Source: Bradyrhizobium sp. CCBAU 51765
Lineage (GTDB): Bacteria > Pseudomonadota > Alphaproteobacteria > Rhizobiales > Xanthobacteraceae
DNA: 64,000 bases
Reading direction: 5' to 3'
NCBI RefSeq assembly: GCF_015291725.1
Contig: NZ_CP030038.1
Location: forward strand, 2,345,001-2,409,000
Under the pieces are notes generated by a model. The model ran no database searches. It was not told the DNA's origin and saw only the letters and a list, made by a program, of their open reading frames with translations. The translations under genes and the position numbers were made by a program. Below are positions 17,279-25,112 of the stretch, in pieces (position 1 is the stretch's first letter; every line of letters begins with the position of its first letter).

Positions 17279-18430
17279 ATGATCTGGAAAGTATTGGGAA
17301 GGAGCCTGGCGTGCGCGGCGGCTGTCGCGATGATGGCCTTGCCTGCCAGTGCGCAGGAACTGGTCAAGGTCGGCATGAGCGGTCCGTTCTCGGGCGGCCT
17401 GTCGCTGCTCGGGCAAAGCGTTCGCGACGGCGTCGAAGTCGCGTTCGGCGAAGTCAACGACGCGGGCGGGGTGAACGGGCGCAAGCTCCAGTTCATCGCC
17501 GAGGACGACGGCTACGAGCCGATGCGCACCATCGCTTCCGCGCGAAAGCTGGTCGAGCAGGACAAGGTGGTCGCGTTGCTCGCCGTGACCGGCACCGCGC
17601 CGTCGGCGGCGCTGCTGCCATTCGTCATGGAAAGCAAGACGCCGTTGCTGTTTCCGTATGCCTTTGCCCACGCGCTGACTACGCCGCTCAACCGTGATGT
17701 CTTCACGACGCTGCCGGAGGTGCGGGTGCAGATGATGGTCCTCGCCAACTATATCCTCAAGGAGCTGAAGCAGACCAAGGTCGCCGCGATCTACCAGAAC
17801 GACGATTTCGGCCAAGATGCCGTTGCCGGTCTCGAGGAGCGGTTCAAGAGCGCGAATGTCCCGCTCACGAAACTGCCTTTCGACCGCGGCACCACCAACT
17901 TCTCCGGTGTCGTTGCCCAGGCGAAGGGGGCGGGTGTCGAACATGTCGTCTTCCTCGGCATTCCAAAGGATGCGGCGCTGGTGATGCGCGAAGCCAACAA
18001 CCTCGGCTGGAAGCCGCAGTTCAGTGGTCACAACGCGCTCGGCGATCCCCAGACCTTCCAGCTCGCCGGCCCACTGGCCGAAGGCGCGATCGCGATCGCG
18101 GTGATGGAGCCACTCGATTCCGACAAGCCTGCGGTCAAGGCGTTCCTGGCGGCGCAGCAGAAATACAAGCCCAACAGCAAACCGACCACATACAGCATGC
18201 ACGGTTACCAGTCCGGCAAGCTGTTCGCCGAAATTCTCAAGCGAACCGGCGGCAAGACGGACGAAGCCTCGATTGTCTCGGCGCTGGAGGGGATGAAGAA
18301 CTTCGATACCGGCCTGATGGCGCCGCTCTCGTTTGCTTCTGACCAGCATGCTGGCGCGCTTTCGGGCGCGATCATGAAGGCGGAGGGCGGCAAGTGGAAG
18401 ATCATCTCGGGCTGGCTGTCGGCGAACTGA
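17279..18430 (+). CDS. ABC transporter substrate-binding protein, Liv type (Peripla_BP_6)
   Basis: This 383-residue periplasmic protein has a signal peptide (IWKVLGRSLACAAAVAMMAL then PASAQE). The ATG at 17279 has GGGAGAGGAAG just upstream, and an alternative ATG at 17261 is less well placed. The mature part begins VKVGMSGPFSGGLSLLGQ, the normal Peripla_BP_6 opening, and contains AIYQNDDFGQDAV. It supplies the ligand-capturing subunit for the LivHMGF genes upstream, although it comes after the ligase in the operon. Confidence 0.92.
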   Translation: MIWKVLGRSLACAAAVAMMALPASAQELVKVGMSGPFSGGLSLLGQSVRDGVEVAFGEVNDAGGVNGRKLQFIAEDDGYEPMRTIASARKLVEQDKVVALLAVTGTAPSAALLPFVMESKTPLLFPYAFAHALTTPLNRDVFTTLPEVRVQMMVLANYILKELKQTKVAAIYQNDDFGQDAVAGLEERFKSANVPLTKLPFDRGTTNFSGVVAQAKGAGVEHVVFLGIPKDAALVMREANNLGWKPQFSGHNALGDPQTFQLAGPLAEGAIAIAVMEPLDSDKPAVKAFLAAQQKYKPNSKPTTYSMHGYQSGKLFAEILKRTGGKTDEASIVSALEGMKNFDTGLMAPLSFASDQHAGALSGAIMKAEGGKWKIISGWLSAN

Positions 18431-18442
18431 GGCACTGATCCG

Positions 18443-19501
18443 ATGCTTGCCGTCATTGCCGAGCGTACCGGCCCACCCGACGTCTTGCGCGTCGCCGAAA
18501 TAGTCGCGCGCGAGCCCGGTCCGGGTGAGATCAGGATCGCAGTCGCCGCCTGCGGCGTCTGCTTCCATGATGTCGTGGTACGTAACGGTACCTATCGGCG
18601 CGGCGTCGCCATGCCGGTCATCCTCGGGCACGAGGTGGCCGGGACGGTCGAGAAGCTCGGTCAGGGCGTTGGCGGATTGCAGTGCGGCGATCTCGTCGCC
18701 ACCACGACCTATAGCCACGTCTGCGGCTGTTGCAGGCATTGCCGCGGCGGGCACGAGACGTCGTGCCCCGACCGCGTCTTTCTCGGTGATGCCGGGCTCA
18801 ATGGGGGCTACGCCGAAATGGTCTGCGTAGATGCGGATGCTGTGCAGATAATCCCTCCGGCCGTTTCCATGGAGGAAGCATCGATCGTCGCTTGCACGAT
18901 CGGGACTGAGCTCAATGCCGTCCGGGAGGTTGGCCGGGTGCAGACCGGGGACTGCGTCTTGGTGACCGGTGCCGGCGGCGGACTTGGCCTGCACGGTGTG
19001 CAGCTCAGCCGTCTGGCCGGTGCCTTCACGATCGCGGTGACGACAAGCAAGGCCAAGGCCGCTCGTATCCGCGAAGCCGGTGCGGATGAAGTGATCGTGG
19101 TCGAGAGGGGTAGTGAGTTTTCTGCCGAGGTCCGCCGGCTGACCAATGGCCGGGGCGTCGACGTCGCGATCGACAATGTCGGCAGCCCAGTGTTCAAAAC
19201 CGTGCGGCGTAGCATGGCGGACGATGGGCGTATGGTAGTGGTCGGACAGGTGACCGGCGATTTCATCACGATCAATCCTGCGCAACTCTTCCTGCGCAAC
19301 GTCTCGATCCTAAGTGCCAAGGGTGTCTCGCGCAGCCAGCTTGCCGATGCGCTCGAGCTTGTTGCAAGGCGGCGGATCAGGCCGGTTGTGGAGCAGGTCC
19401 GCCATCTGCATGATGCCGCGGCAGCGCATCGGGTCGTCGAGGCCGGGCTTTCGAGCGGACGGATCGTCTTGTCGCCGATGAAACAGAGAGGTGGTTCTTG
19501 A
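18443..19501 (+). CDS. Zinc-dependent medium-chain alcohol dehydrogenase
   Basis: This 352-residue MDR-family oxidoreductase has the catalytic-zinc Cys in GVCFHDVV, the conserved GHEVAGTVEKLG, the four-Cys structural zinc site around CGCCRHCRGGHETSC, and the nucleotide-binding GAGGGLGLHG. It probably oxidises a hydroxy-acid or alcohol derivative of the imported compound with NAD(P)+. It lies 12 bp after the solute-binding protein and overlaps the enoyl-CoA hydratase start (TTGATG), so it is in the same operon. The substrate is unknown. Confidence 0.9.
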   Translation: MLAVIAERTGPPDVLRVAEIVAREPGPGEIRIAVAACGVCFHDVVVRNGTYRRGVAMPVILGHEVAGTVEKLGQGVGGLQCGDLVATTTYSHVCGCCRHCRGGHETSCPDRVFLGDAGLNGGYAEMVCVDADAVQIIPPAVSMEEASIVACTIGTELNAVREVGRVQTGDCVLVTGAGGGLGLHGVQLSRLAGAFTIAVTTSKAKAARIREAGADEVIVVERGSEFSAEVRRLTNGRGVDVAIDNVGSPVFKTVRRSMADDGRMVVVGQVTGDFITINPAQLFLRNVSILSAKGVSRSQLADALELVARRRIRPVVEQVRHLHDAAAAHRVVEAGLSSGRIVLSPMKQRGGS

Positions 19502-20328
19502 TGTCAGCCGACAAAGCCGAGTTCATCGGCAAGGCCGTCACGTTGTCCTGGCCCGAGCCCGATATCGCGCTCGCGACAATGACCCGCGAGCGCGAGATGA
19601 ACACGCTCAGCCTCGAACTGCTCGAGGAGCTCGACGCAGCGCTGACCGCGAGCGTTGCCGGCGGCGCGCGGGCGCTTATCATCACCGGGCAAGGCCGGGC
19701 GTTCTGCGCTGGCGCACATTTGCGCTATTTCACCAGCGAAGACGCGCGGATCGGAAGCAGCAGCTTCGCGCTACGCGATCGGTATTTGCAGCCGATCGCG
19801 ACGCTGTTCGACCGGATCGAGACGGTGCCGATGCCAGTCATCGCGGCGATAAACGGCTTCGCGCTGGGGGGCGGCTGCGAGATGTCCTTGGCCTGCGATT
19901 TCCGGCTCATGGCCAACGATACCAAGATTGGCGTGCCGGAGGTGCGGATCGGAGCGCTCGCAGGCGCCGGCGGCGTACAGAAGCTTCATCGTCTGGTCGG
20001 ACGCGGCAAGGCCATGGAATGGGTGCTGCTGGGCAGTCACATCACTGCACAGGACGCGCTGATGCATGGTCTTCTGACCAGTGTGCACCCTCAAGATGAA
20101 CTTCTGCCTGCAGCAATGGATTTGGCTCGTCGCTTTCGGCTTCTTGGCGCACGCGCTGTCGCGCAATCAAAGATGGCCGTACGCATGTGTGGAGATACCG
20201 ATCTGGCATCCGCCAGGAACATCGGCTTGGAGACGCTGGCGATGTTGATCGGAGGTGCGGAATGGCAGGAAGGAATGAGTGCTTTCATCGAGAAGCGCCC
20301 CCCGAATTTCCCTCCTTTGCGAGGGTGA
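19501..20328 (+). CDS. Enoyl-CoA hydratase/isomerase (crotonase family)
   Basis: This 275-residue crotonase-fold protein has the two oxyanion-hole segments AFCAGAHL (near residue 68) and GFALGGGCEMSLACDFR (near 120). The region GVPEVRIGALAGAGG keeps the first acidic position of crotonases but not the usual PGAGGTQ spacing, so hydratase versus isomerase or hydrolase activity is open. The start was taken as the ATG at 19501, because the TTG one codon upstream overlaps the dehydrogenase stop. It is the last gene of the plus arm of the TetR regulon, and a stable hairpin follows at 20343. Confidence 0.9.
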   Translation: MSADKAEFIGKAVTLSWPEPDIALATMTREREMNTLSLELLEELDAALTASVAGGARALIITGQGRAFCAGAHLRYFTSEDARIGSSSFALRDRYLQPIATLFDRIETVPMPVIAAINGFALGGGCEMSLACDFRLMANDTKIGVPEVRIGALAGAGGVQKLHRLVGRGKAMEWVLLGSHITAQDALMHGLLTSVHPQDELLPAAMDLARRFRLLGARAVAQSKMAVRMCGDTDLASARNIGLETLAMLIGGAEWQEGMSAFIEKRPPNFPPLRG

Positions 20329-20639
20329 TTTGCGTGGTTCTAACTGGATTGTTGTCTGCGACAATCCGGTATGACTTCCGCAGCCCTCAGCAAGTCTGCT
20401 CGGTGGCATGAGCCAAATCCGGATTGCGGTCGCCCCGCGAAAGACAAGCCGTCTGCGTCGACCGCCTCTGCGGACTTGGGTCGCGAGAGCAATAGGCGCC
20501 CGAAGTGGGCAATAAGTCCCTAGGGACAGTGTTGCGACCCCTTGGGATGATAGGCCGTGCAATTGTGCGACGAATGCCCGTTTTCGGTCGGATAAGCCCA
20601 GTGGGCGACCAGTAAGTCATTGATTGTTCTCAATCCAGG
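20329..20639. other. Gene-free stretch between the TetR regulon and the tRNA remnant
   Basis: No supportable coding region is seen on either strand. Its only clear element is the hairpin at 20343-20370. The rest is non-repetitive sequence up to the tRNA-Lys 3' fragment. Confidence 0.6.
20343..20370 (+). terminator. Hairpin after the enoyl-CoA hydratase gene
   Basis: ACTGGATTGT pairs with ACAATCCGGT (10 bp, one G-T) around an 8-base loop, starting 15 bp after the stop codon. There is no T-run, so it may stabilise the 3' end or assist termination rather than act as a classical intrinsic terminator. Confidence 0.45.
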
Positions 20640-20689
20640 GCTGACTCTTAATCAGCGGGTCCCAGGTTCGAGCCCTGGTGCGCCCACCA
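20640..20689 (+). repeat. tRNA-Lys(CTT) 3'-half fragment, copy 1 (att-like)
   Basis: The sequence begins at the anticodon stem: GCTGA-CTCTTAA-TCAGC gives a perfect 5-bp stem with anticodon CTT. It continues with a T-arm CCAGG-TTCGAGC-CCTGG, the acceptor 3' strand TGCGCCC and an encoded ACCA. The sequence upstream does not form the matching acceptor 5' strand or D-arm, so this is only the 3' half. Such 3' halves are the usual attachment site of integrative elements. The 32 bases from 20651 recur identically at 21452. Confidence 0.75.
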
Positions 20690-20712
20690 AATCAGCACCT
20701 TAGCGGGCAAAC

Positions 20713-20748
20713 CCGTTTGAGCGTCTGATTTTTCAAACGGTCTTTTTT
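20713..20748 (+). terminator. Rho-independent terminator following the tRNA fragment
   Basis: CCGTTTGA (20713-20720) and TCAAACGG (20733-20740) form a perfect 8-bp stem with a 12-base loop, followed at once by TCTTTTTT. It is probably the original terminator of the tRNA gene carried along with its 3' half. Confidence 0.75.
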
Positions 20749-20772
20749 AAACCACGGCCAACAGCGCCGACA

Positions 20773-21284
20773 ATGAGAGTCATCGCGCGACACCAACTCG
20801 CCGCAACGCTTGGGCTCCCATTTGCATTTGCGGCGCACTTTGCGGCTGGAGAGCTGTTCAACGCCCTGAACATATACCGCTCCCGGTTTCAGCCGTCGTA
20901 ATTTCTGCAAGCGCCGTACGCCATGGTAGGTGTCAATGTCTTTGCGGCGGATACCGATGCGGAGGCGCAGCATCTATTCACATCGTTGCAGCAGTTCATC
21001 AGCTTAAGGCGGAGCTCACCGGGACCGCTGCCGCCGCCGGTCGATGATATGGATTGGCGCAGCTCGCCCACAGAGCGGTCGATGGTCAAGGAGTCGCTGG
21101 TTTATTCGACCGTGGGCAGCCCCGCACCGTGGAAAGCGGACTGGTCCGGATCATCGCCGAGACCCGGGCGGATGAGCTCATTTTGACGGCCCAGATCTAC
21201 GACCATAAGGCCCGACTGCGCTCGTTTGAAATTGCCGCTGAACTCCGTCCCAAGGCCGCTGCGCTTGCCGCCAGCGTCACCTGA
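20773..21284 (+). pseudogene. Decayed luciferase-like (LLM class) flavin monooxygenase, C-terminal remnant
   Basis: Translation in one frame gives LAATLGLPFAFAAHFA, NIYRSRFQPS, then a TAA stop at 20899-20901, then PYAMVGVNVFAADTDAEAQ and YSTVGSP. After about 21120 the reading continues one frame on with RTVESGL, ADELILTAQIYDH and ARLRSFEIAAE. These blocks match, in order, the C-terminal half of LLM-class (MsnO8-like) oxidoreductases. One nonsense codon and one frameshift break it, and the N-terminal half is missing. It lies entirely between the two tRNA-Lys 3' copies, suggesting that cargo of, or host sequence beside, an excised element has been decaying. Confidence 0.75.
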
Positions 21285-21451
21285 AACTCGTGCAACTAGT
21301 CGAGCAGATGCAGGTTCCGCTTTCCTCGCGGGGCTGATCAACGCGACCCTTCATTCCGACAAAGGAAGTATCCATTGAATGGTCAATGCAAGTCAGATGG
21401 TTCAGTTGTCGGAATGGGCGTTGATTTTCCTGCCAAATCATCGGCCTCTTC

Positions 21452-21489
21452 ATCAGCGGGTCCCAGGTTCGAGCCCTGGTGCGTCCACC
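21452..21489 (+). repeat. tRNA-Lys 3'-end fragment, copy 2 (att-like)
   Basis: The first 32 bases are identical to 20651-20682, covering the anticodon stem 3' strand, variable loop and T-arm. Then one C-to-T change is followed by CCACC. It is shorter than copy 1: the anticodon loop is lost and the terminal A is G. Downstream CTTAGCGG also matches the flank of copy 1, so the duplication extended past the tRNA. Confidence 0.7.
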
Positions 21490-21518
21490 GAATAAACTAA
21501 ACACTTAGCGGTTTGATC

Positions 21519-21541
21519 AAACGGCAAAACGAGCGCCGTTT
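21519..21541 (+). terminator. Weak hairpin downstream of tRNA copy 2
   Basis: AAACGGC (21519-21525) pairs with GCCGTTT (21535-21541) over a 9-base loop, followed by a C/T-rich run with TTTT. It corresponds in position to the terminator of copy 1 but is degenerate. Confidence 0.35.
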
Positions 21542-21935
21542 ACACTCCCTTTTCAGTTTTATTCTTGCTTCGAGCTTGGGTCCGGTGACTAACTGACGAA
21601 AGCTTATCAGTCGGGGCCGGATAGCTCGCGACTAGGTAGCTGTTCAAACTCACAAATCAGGGGAAGCACCTGGGTTTCGTGGTGTTGCAGGATCTGGCTT
21701 CGATCCGCGGTTGTCGAGACAGAGCAGGGGTCCCTACAGCTGTCATCAGCGTAGCCAGTGCAGGTCTGAGCATTGATCTAGGCGAGCTTCTTACTGCCCC
21801 AAGCGGCGCGTCAAAATAGTGGAAACCGGGATCGAGGCCGCGAAGATCGGCGGATTTTTTCGCGGGAAGTCGTGAGAAGCTTTCAGGCAATCGGGCTCCA
21901 TAGTGCGAATGCGCGATGCAGCTTACATCGTCCAG

Positions 21936-22967
21936 TCAAGGCGCCTTCAGCAGACCGAGCCCTACCAGGCTTTCGGCTGCCGCGAGGATCGCTTCCTCTC
22001 TTGAGCGTGGGGCCCAACCGAGCAACTGTCTCGCTTTTTCGGCCGTTGCATTCATGTTCACCCCGAGGTGGGGTACGATCTGTCTCATCGCGGGGTTCCC
22101 GATCGCAATCAGACGTATGAACCAGTTGGGTAGAACCCGCGTCGAGACCTTGCTGGCGGCCGCTCCCATGCATTGCCGTAGCACCTTCGCAATTTCGGCT
22201 AACCACATGCTCTCGCCCGCGGCCGCGAGAAAACGTTCACCGCGGGCGGCGCTGCTGGTCATTGCGCGCAAGTGCAGATCAGCGACGTCCCGGACGTCGA
22301 CCACGCAGGTATTGACCTTCGGGCATCCCGGCTGGCCATCCATCATGTTCTTGATCAGCCGGATGGAGTGTGAGTAGTCGGAGCCGAGTGCGGGCCCGAG
22401 AACCGTAGTCGGGTTGACAGCCGACAGTTCGAGCCCGCCGCCCTCGCGGGCCACGAAATCCCACGCGGCTCGTTCGGCCAGGGTTTTCGATCGCTGGTAC
22501 GGCGCCACGTCGCCGCTCAAGTCGCTCCAATCCAGCTCGTTGAATGGCCGCTTCAACGGTCTGTGTCCGACGCCGATTGCGCCAAAGGCGGAGGTCAGGA
22601 CGACGCGCTTCACGCCAGCATCCCTTGCTGCGCGCAAGACCCTGAGATTGCCTTCGACAGCGGGCTTGACCCAATCCTCCTCACGAACCTGGTTTCCCGA
22701 TGGTGTTGGCGAAGCCCCATGCTGCACGTAGGTACAACCGTCGGCTGCCTCCGTCCAACCGCGGTCGGCGGTAAGGTCAACGGCGACAAACGAGAGGCGA
22801 TCTTCGGCGTCGACACCGCCAACCTTGAGATTCGAACGAACTTCCGCTTCCCGCGCCAACGATCGAACCGTGGTCCGAACGAGATAGCCGGCATCCAGCA
22901 GCGCCAGAATGCAATGCTGCGCGATGAATCCGGTCCCTCCGGTGACAAGCACCATCTCCTCACTCAT
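21936..22967 (-). CDS. NAD(P)-dependent epimerase/dihydroflavonol-4-reductase-like protein
   Basis: This 343-residue extended short-chain dehydrogenase has an N-terminal VTGGTGFIAQH (GxxGxxG dinucleotide site) and the YQRSK catalytic Tyr-x-x-x-Lys near residue 158. RTTVRSLA and the AVNPTTVLGPALG block place it with dihydroflavonol reductase/cinnamoyl-CoA reductase-like bacterial enzymes, which reduce a carbonyl with NADPH. It is transcribed divergently from an AraC-type gene and has no other partner. It could detoxify aldehydes, and the substrate is unknown. Confidence 0.88.
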   Translation of the reverse strand: MSEEMVLVTGGTGFIAQHCILALLDAGYLVRTTVRSLAREAEVRSNLKVGGVDAEDRLSFVAVDLTADRGWTEAADGCTYVQHGASPTPSGNQVREEDWVKPAVEGNLRVLRAARDAGVKRVVLTSAFGAIGVGHRPLKRPFNELDWSDLSGDVAPYQRSKTLAERAAWDFVAREGGGLELSAVNPTTVLGPALGSDYSHSIRLIKNMMDGQPGCPKVNTCVVDVRDVADLHLRAMTSSAARGERFLAAAGESMWLAEIAKVLRQCMGAAASKVSTRVLPNWFIRLIAIGNPAMRQIVPHLGVNMNATAEKARQLLGWAPRSREEAILAAAESLVGLGLLKAP

Positions 22968-23124
22968 ATCGTTCTCCTGATAGTCGCCTAGCGGGCTTCG
23001 TCATCAACGGCTTGGGATACCCGCTCTTCCGGATCGTTCGGGCGCCTGGGCCTGATCGGCTCGGTCCGCTGGCTGGATGAACAATGAGATCGCGCCGCCG
23101 GATTGTGAATGCTTGAAAGTCCGC

Positions 23125-23138
23125 ATTACTTGCGTAAT
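23125..23138. promoter_or_regulatory. Small palindrome between the reductase and araC-type gene
   Basis: ATTAC-TTGC-GTAAT is a 5-bp inverted repeat just before the chosen AraC start and in the divergent intergenic region. It is a candidate regulator or RNA-polymerase site, but short enough to occur by chance. Confidence 0.3.
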
Positions 23139-23147
23139 AGTTCGAAA

Positions 23148-24125
23148 ATGTCCGACGATCCTTTCTCAGACATCCTCAGGTTCACACGGGCTGAAACGTT
23201 GGTGACCGGCGGCTTCACGGCCGGAGGTCCATGGGCCATCCGCTTTCCGGTGCCGAAAACCATCAAGTTTTTCGCAGTCGTCAAGGGCGGCTGCTGGGTC
23301 AGCATCGATGGCGAGTCGCATCCCATTCGATTTGAAACCGGCGATGTCGGACTCTTGGCGGCGCCTCGTTCCTTCATGCTGGCTGGCAATATGGATGTGG
23401 CGCCGACGGATGCCATGGATCTGTTCTCCGGCGCCGGCGGGACGATGGCCCGGCTCGGCGATGGCAGCGACTTTGCCCAGATCGGCGGTCACGTGCTGCT
23501 TGATCCGGTGAGCGGCAGGTTGTTGGCGGATGTGTTGCCGCCGTGGATTCACATACAGGCGGCATCACCCCAGGCGATAAACTTCCGCTGGCTGCTCGAG
23601 CGCCTGGTCGAGGAGCGAGCCTCAGCTTTGCCCGGCGCGAAGCTTGCCGTGGCGCAGCTGGCTCAGCTCCTCTTCATTCAGATCATTCGTGCCCACCTGA
23701 AGACCGGAACCCATATGCCAGCCGGCTGGTTGCGGGCCCTGGGGGACGCGCGTCTCGCGCCAGCGTTACGTCTGATGCATGGCGAGCCGGCCCGCGCCTG
23801 GCGCTTGGAAGAGCTGGCAAGCGCTTGTGCCATGTCCCGGACCACATTCGCTTTTCACTTCAGAACAGTCGCTGGAATTGCGCCGCTGACCTATCTCACT
23901 GAATGGCGCATGCATCTTGCCGAACGTGCCTTGCGGGAGGAGGCGACCCCGGTCGCAATCATCGCTCGGTCGCTCGGGTATGCGTCGGAAAGCGCCTTCA
24001 GTAATGCCTTCAAGCGCGTGACCGGCAAATCGCCCAGAGCGTGCCGGACTGCGGGCGGAGTCTCCAATTCGCATGTTGCGAAGCGCGGGAGTGAAGGCCC
24101 TCAGGCGAGCGCGGGGCTGAGCTAG
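23148..24125 (+). CDS. AraC family transcriptional regulator with cupin_6 sensor domain
   Basis: This protein is about 325 residues from the ATG at 23148, whose product MSDDPFSDILRFTRAE matches the typical N-terminus of this group. An in-frame ATG 13 codons upstream (23109) is possible, and neither has a clear ribosome-binding site. The N-terminal cupin_6 domain (VVKGGCWVSIDG, FETGDVGLL) binds an effector. The C-terminal double helix-turn-helix is seen in ASACAMSRTTFAFHF and IARSLGYASESAFSNAF. Divergent orientation suggests it regulates the reductase gene at 21936-22967. Confidence 0.9.
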   Translation: MSDDPFSDILRFTRAETLVTGGFTAGGPWAIRFPVPKTIKFFAVVKGGCWVSIDGESHPIRFETGDVGLLAAPRSFMLAGNMDVAPTDAMDLFSGAGGTMARLGDGSDFAQIGGHVLLDPVSGRLLADVLPPWIHIQAASPQAINFRWLLERLVEERASALPGAKLAVAQLAQLLFIQIIRAHLKTGTHMPAGWLRALGDARLAPALRLMHGEPARAWRLEELASACAMSRTTFAFHFRTVAGIAPLTYLTEWRMHLAERALREEATPVAIIARSLGYASESAFSNAFKRVTGKSPRACRTAGGVSNSHVAKRGSEGPQASAGLS

Positions 24126-24351
24126 CTAGCTTGCCTGGAAACTAAGCCTCAACCGTGAATCGCTCTCAGCGGCTGGCGTCACCGACGGCCCCGTCGAGCA
24201 TGCAGCCTGCGCTAGGCGGCCACTGACCTCATCCGCGGGATGTCAATCCCATTTGGTTAAGCACCGCGGCGCCGTCCAAGGCGCTCTTGCTCCTGCAAAA
24301 CGGCGGCCAAATTCACCGCATCCGAAGCCGCAATCTGAAGGCTTGATTTGG

Positions 24352-24364
24352 TCCAATCATTGGA
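24352..24364. promoter_or_regulatory. Candidate operator upstream of the GntR gene
   Basis: TCCAAT-C-ATTGGA is a perfect 6-1-6 palindrome ending 13 bp before the GntR start codon. Its place just before an autoregulated-type gene makes it a plausible FadR-family operator. Confidence 0.45.
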
Positions 24365-24377
24365 GTAATAGACGGGG

Positions 24378-25112
24378 ATGAACTTCACCACGGTCAAGTC
24401 AGCCCGATTGTTCGAGGAAGTCTCTCGGCAGATCGGCGAGCAAATTCAGTCAGGACGGTTCTCGCCCGGCGCGAAACTGCCGAACGAGAGGGATCTCGCG
24501 TCGACCTTCGCGGTCAGTCGCCATGTCGTGCGGGAGGCTTTGCGTTCTCTGGAATCACTTGGCCAGGTTGAACTGCGCAAAGGTGCTGCAGGAGGCGCCT
24601 TTGTTGTAACCAGCGGTCCGCAGCCGCTCACCAAAATCATGCGAGGCATGGTGGCCGTCGGGGGCATCGATCTCGCCCAACTCACCGAAGCCCGGCTGGC
24701 GATCGAATCGGCAGTGATCAAGGCCGCTCTCGGGAGGGCCGACGAAGCGGGTTTTGCAGCGCTCGATGCGAATATCGACGAGGCCGAACGTCAAACGCTG
24801 GCTGGAAACCTCGCGCTGAAGACGCAGACCAACGTCCAGTTCCATATCCTGGTCGCGGAGCTTACGGGCAATCCCATCCTCATCATGATGATGAAGTCAT
24901 TGATGAGCATCCTCAGCGACTTTATCGCCGAATTTGGCTCCGTGATGGGTGTCGATGTTATCCGGTCGCGCAGGCGCTTCATGAAGCATATGCGTGGCGG
25001 CGATGCGGAACGCGCGGTGAGCGAGATGGAGCGCCACCTGAAGATACTGCATCAACACTATCTCGATGCCGCGAAAAAGGCGCAGGGAAGAAGAGGAAAG
25101 CTCGATGGCTGA
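24378..25112 (+). CDS. GntR family (FadR subfamily) regulator
   Basis: This 244-residue protein has an N-terminal winged helix-turn-helix (LPNERDLASTFAVSRHVVREAL) with the following wing LRKGAAGGAFV, and an all-helical FCD effector domain (ARLAIESAVIKAAL and NVQFHILVAELTGN with a metal-type His). It overlaps the acyl-CoA dehydrogenase gene by 8 bp, so it is the first gene of a GntR - dehydrogenase - CoA-transferase - binding-protein operon. It probably senses an organic acid or its CoA ester and autoregulates through the palindrome at 24352. Confidence 0.9.
   Translation: MNFTTVKSARLFEEVSRQIGEQIQSGRFSPGAKLPNERDLASTFAVSRHVVREALRSLESLGQVELRKGAAGGAFVVTSGPQPLTKIMRGMVAVGGIDLAQLTEARLAIESAVIKAALGRADEAGFAALDANIDEAERQTLAGNLALKTQTNVQFHILVAELTGNPILIMMMKSLMSILSDFIAEFGSVMGVDVIRSRRRFMKHMRGGDAERAVSEMERHLKILHQHYLDAAKKAQGRRGKLDG

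Larger units (their letters stand above)
21285..21935. other. Gene-poor stretch after the pseudogene, containing tRNA copy 2
   Basis: It holds the second tRNA-Lys 3' fragment (21452-21489) and a weak hairpin. Short open frames here, including a 77-codon one on the minus strand at 21657-21890, show no recognisable domain or ribosome-binding site. No integrase gene is present. The sequence is probably residue of past insertions. Confidence 0.55.

Noticed and set aside
17225..19285. A 686-codon minus-strand frame
   Set aside because: It lies antisense to the binding protein and alcohol dehydrogenase, both of which have full family motifs. The minus-strand translation has none.
20600..20690. A complete tRNA-Lys gene
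   Set aside because: The anticodon arm, T-arm and CCA end are perfect, but the upstream sequence has no acceptor 5' strand or D-arm that pairs correctly, so only a 3' half is called.
21657..21890. A 77-codon minus-strand frame next to the reductase gene
   Set aside because: No ribosome-binding site, no recognised domain, and composition unlike the real genes around it.
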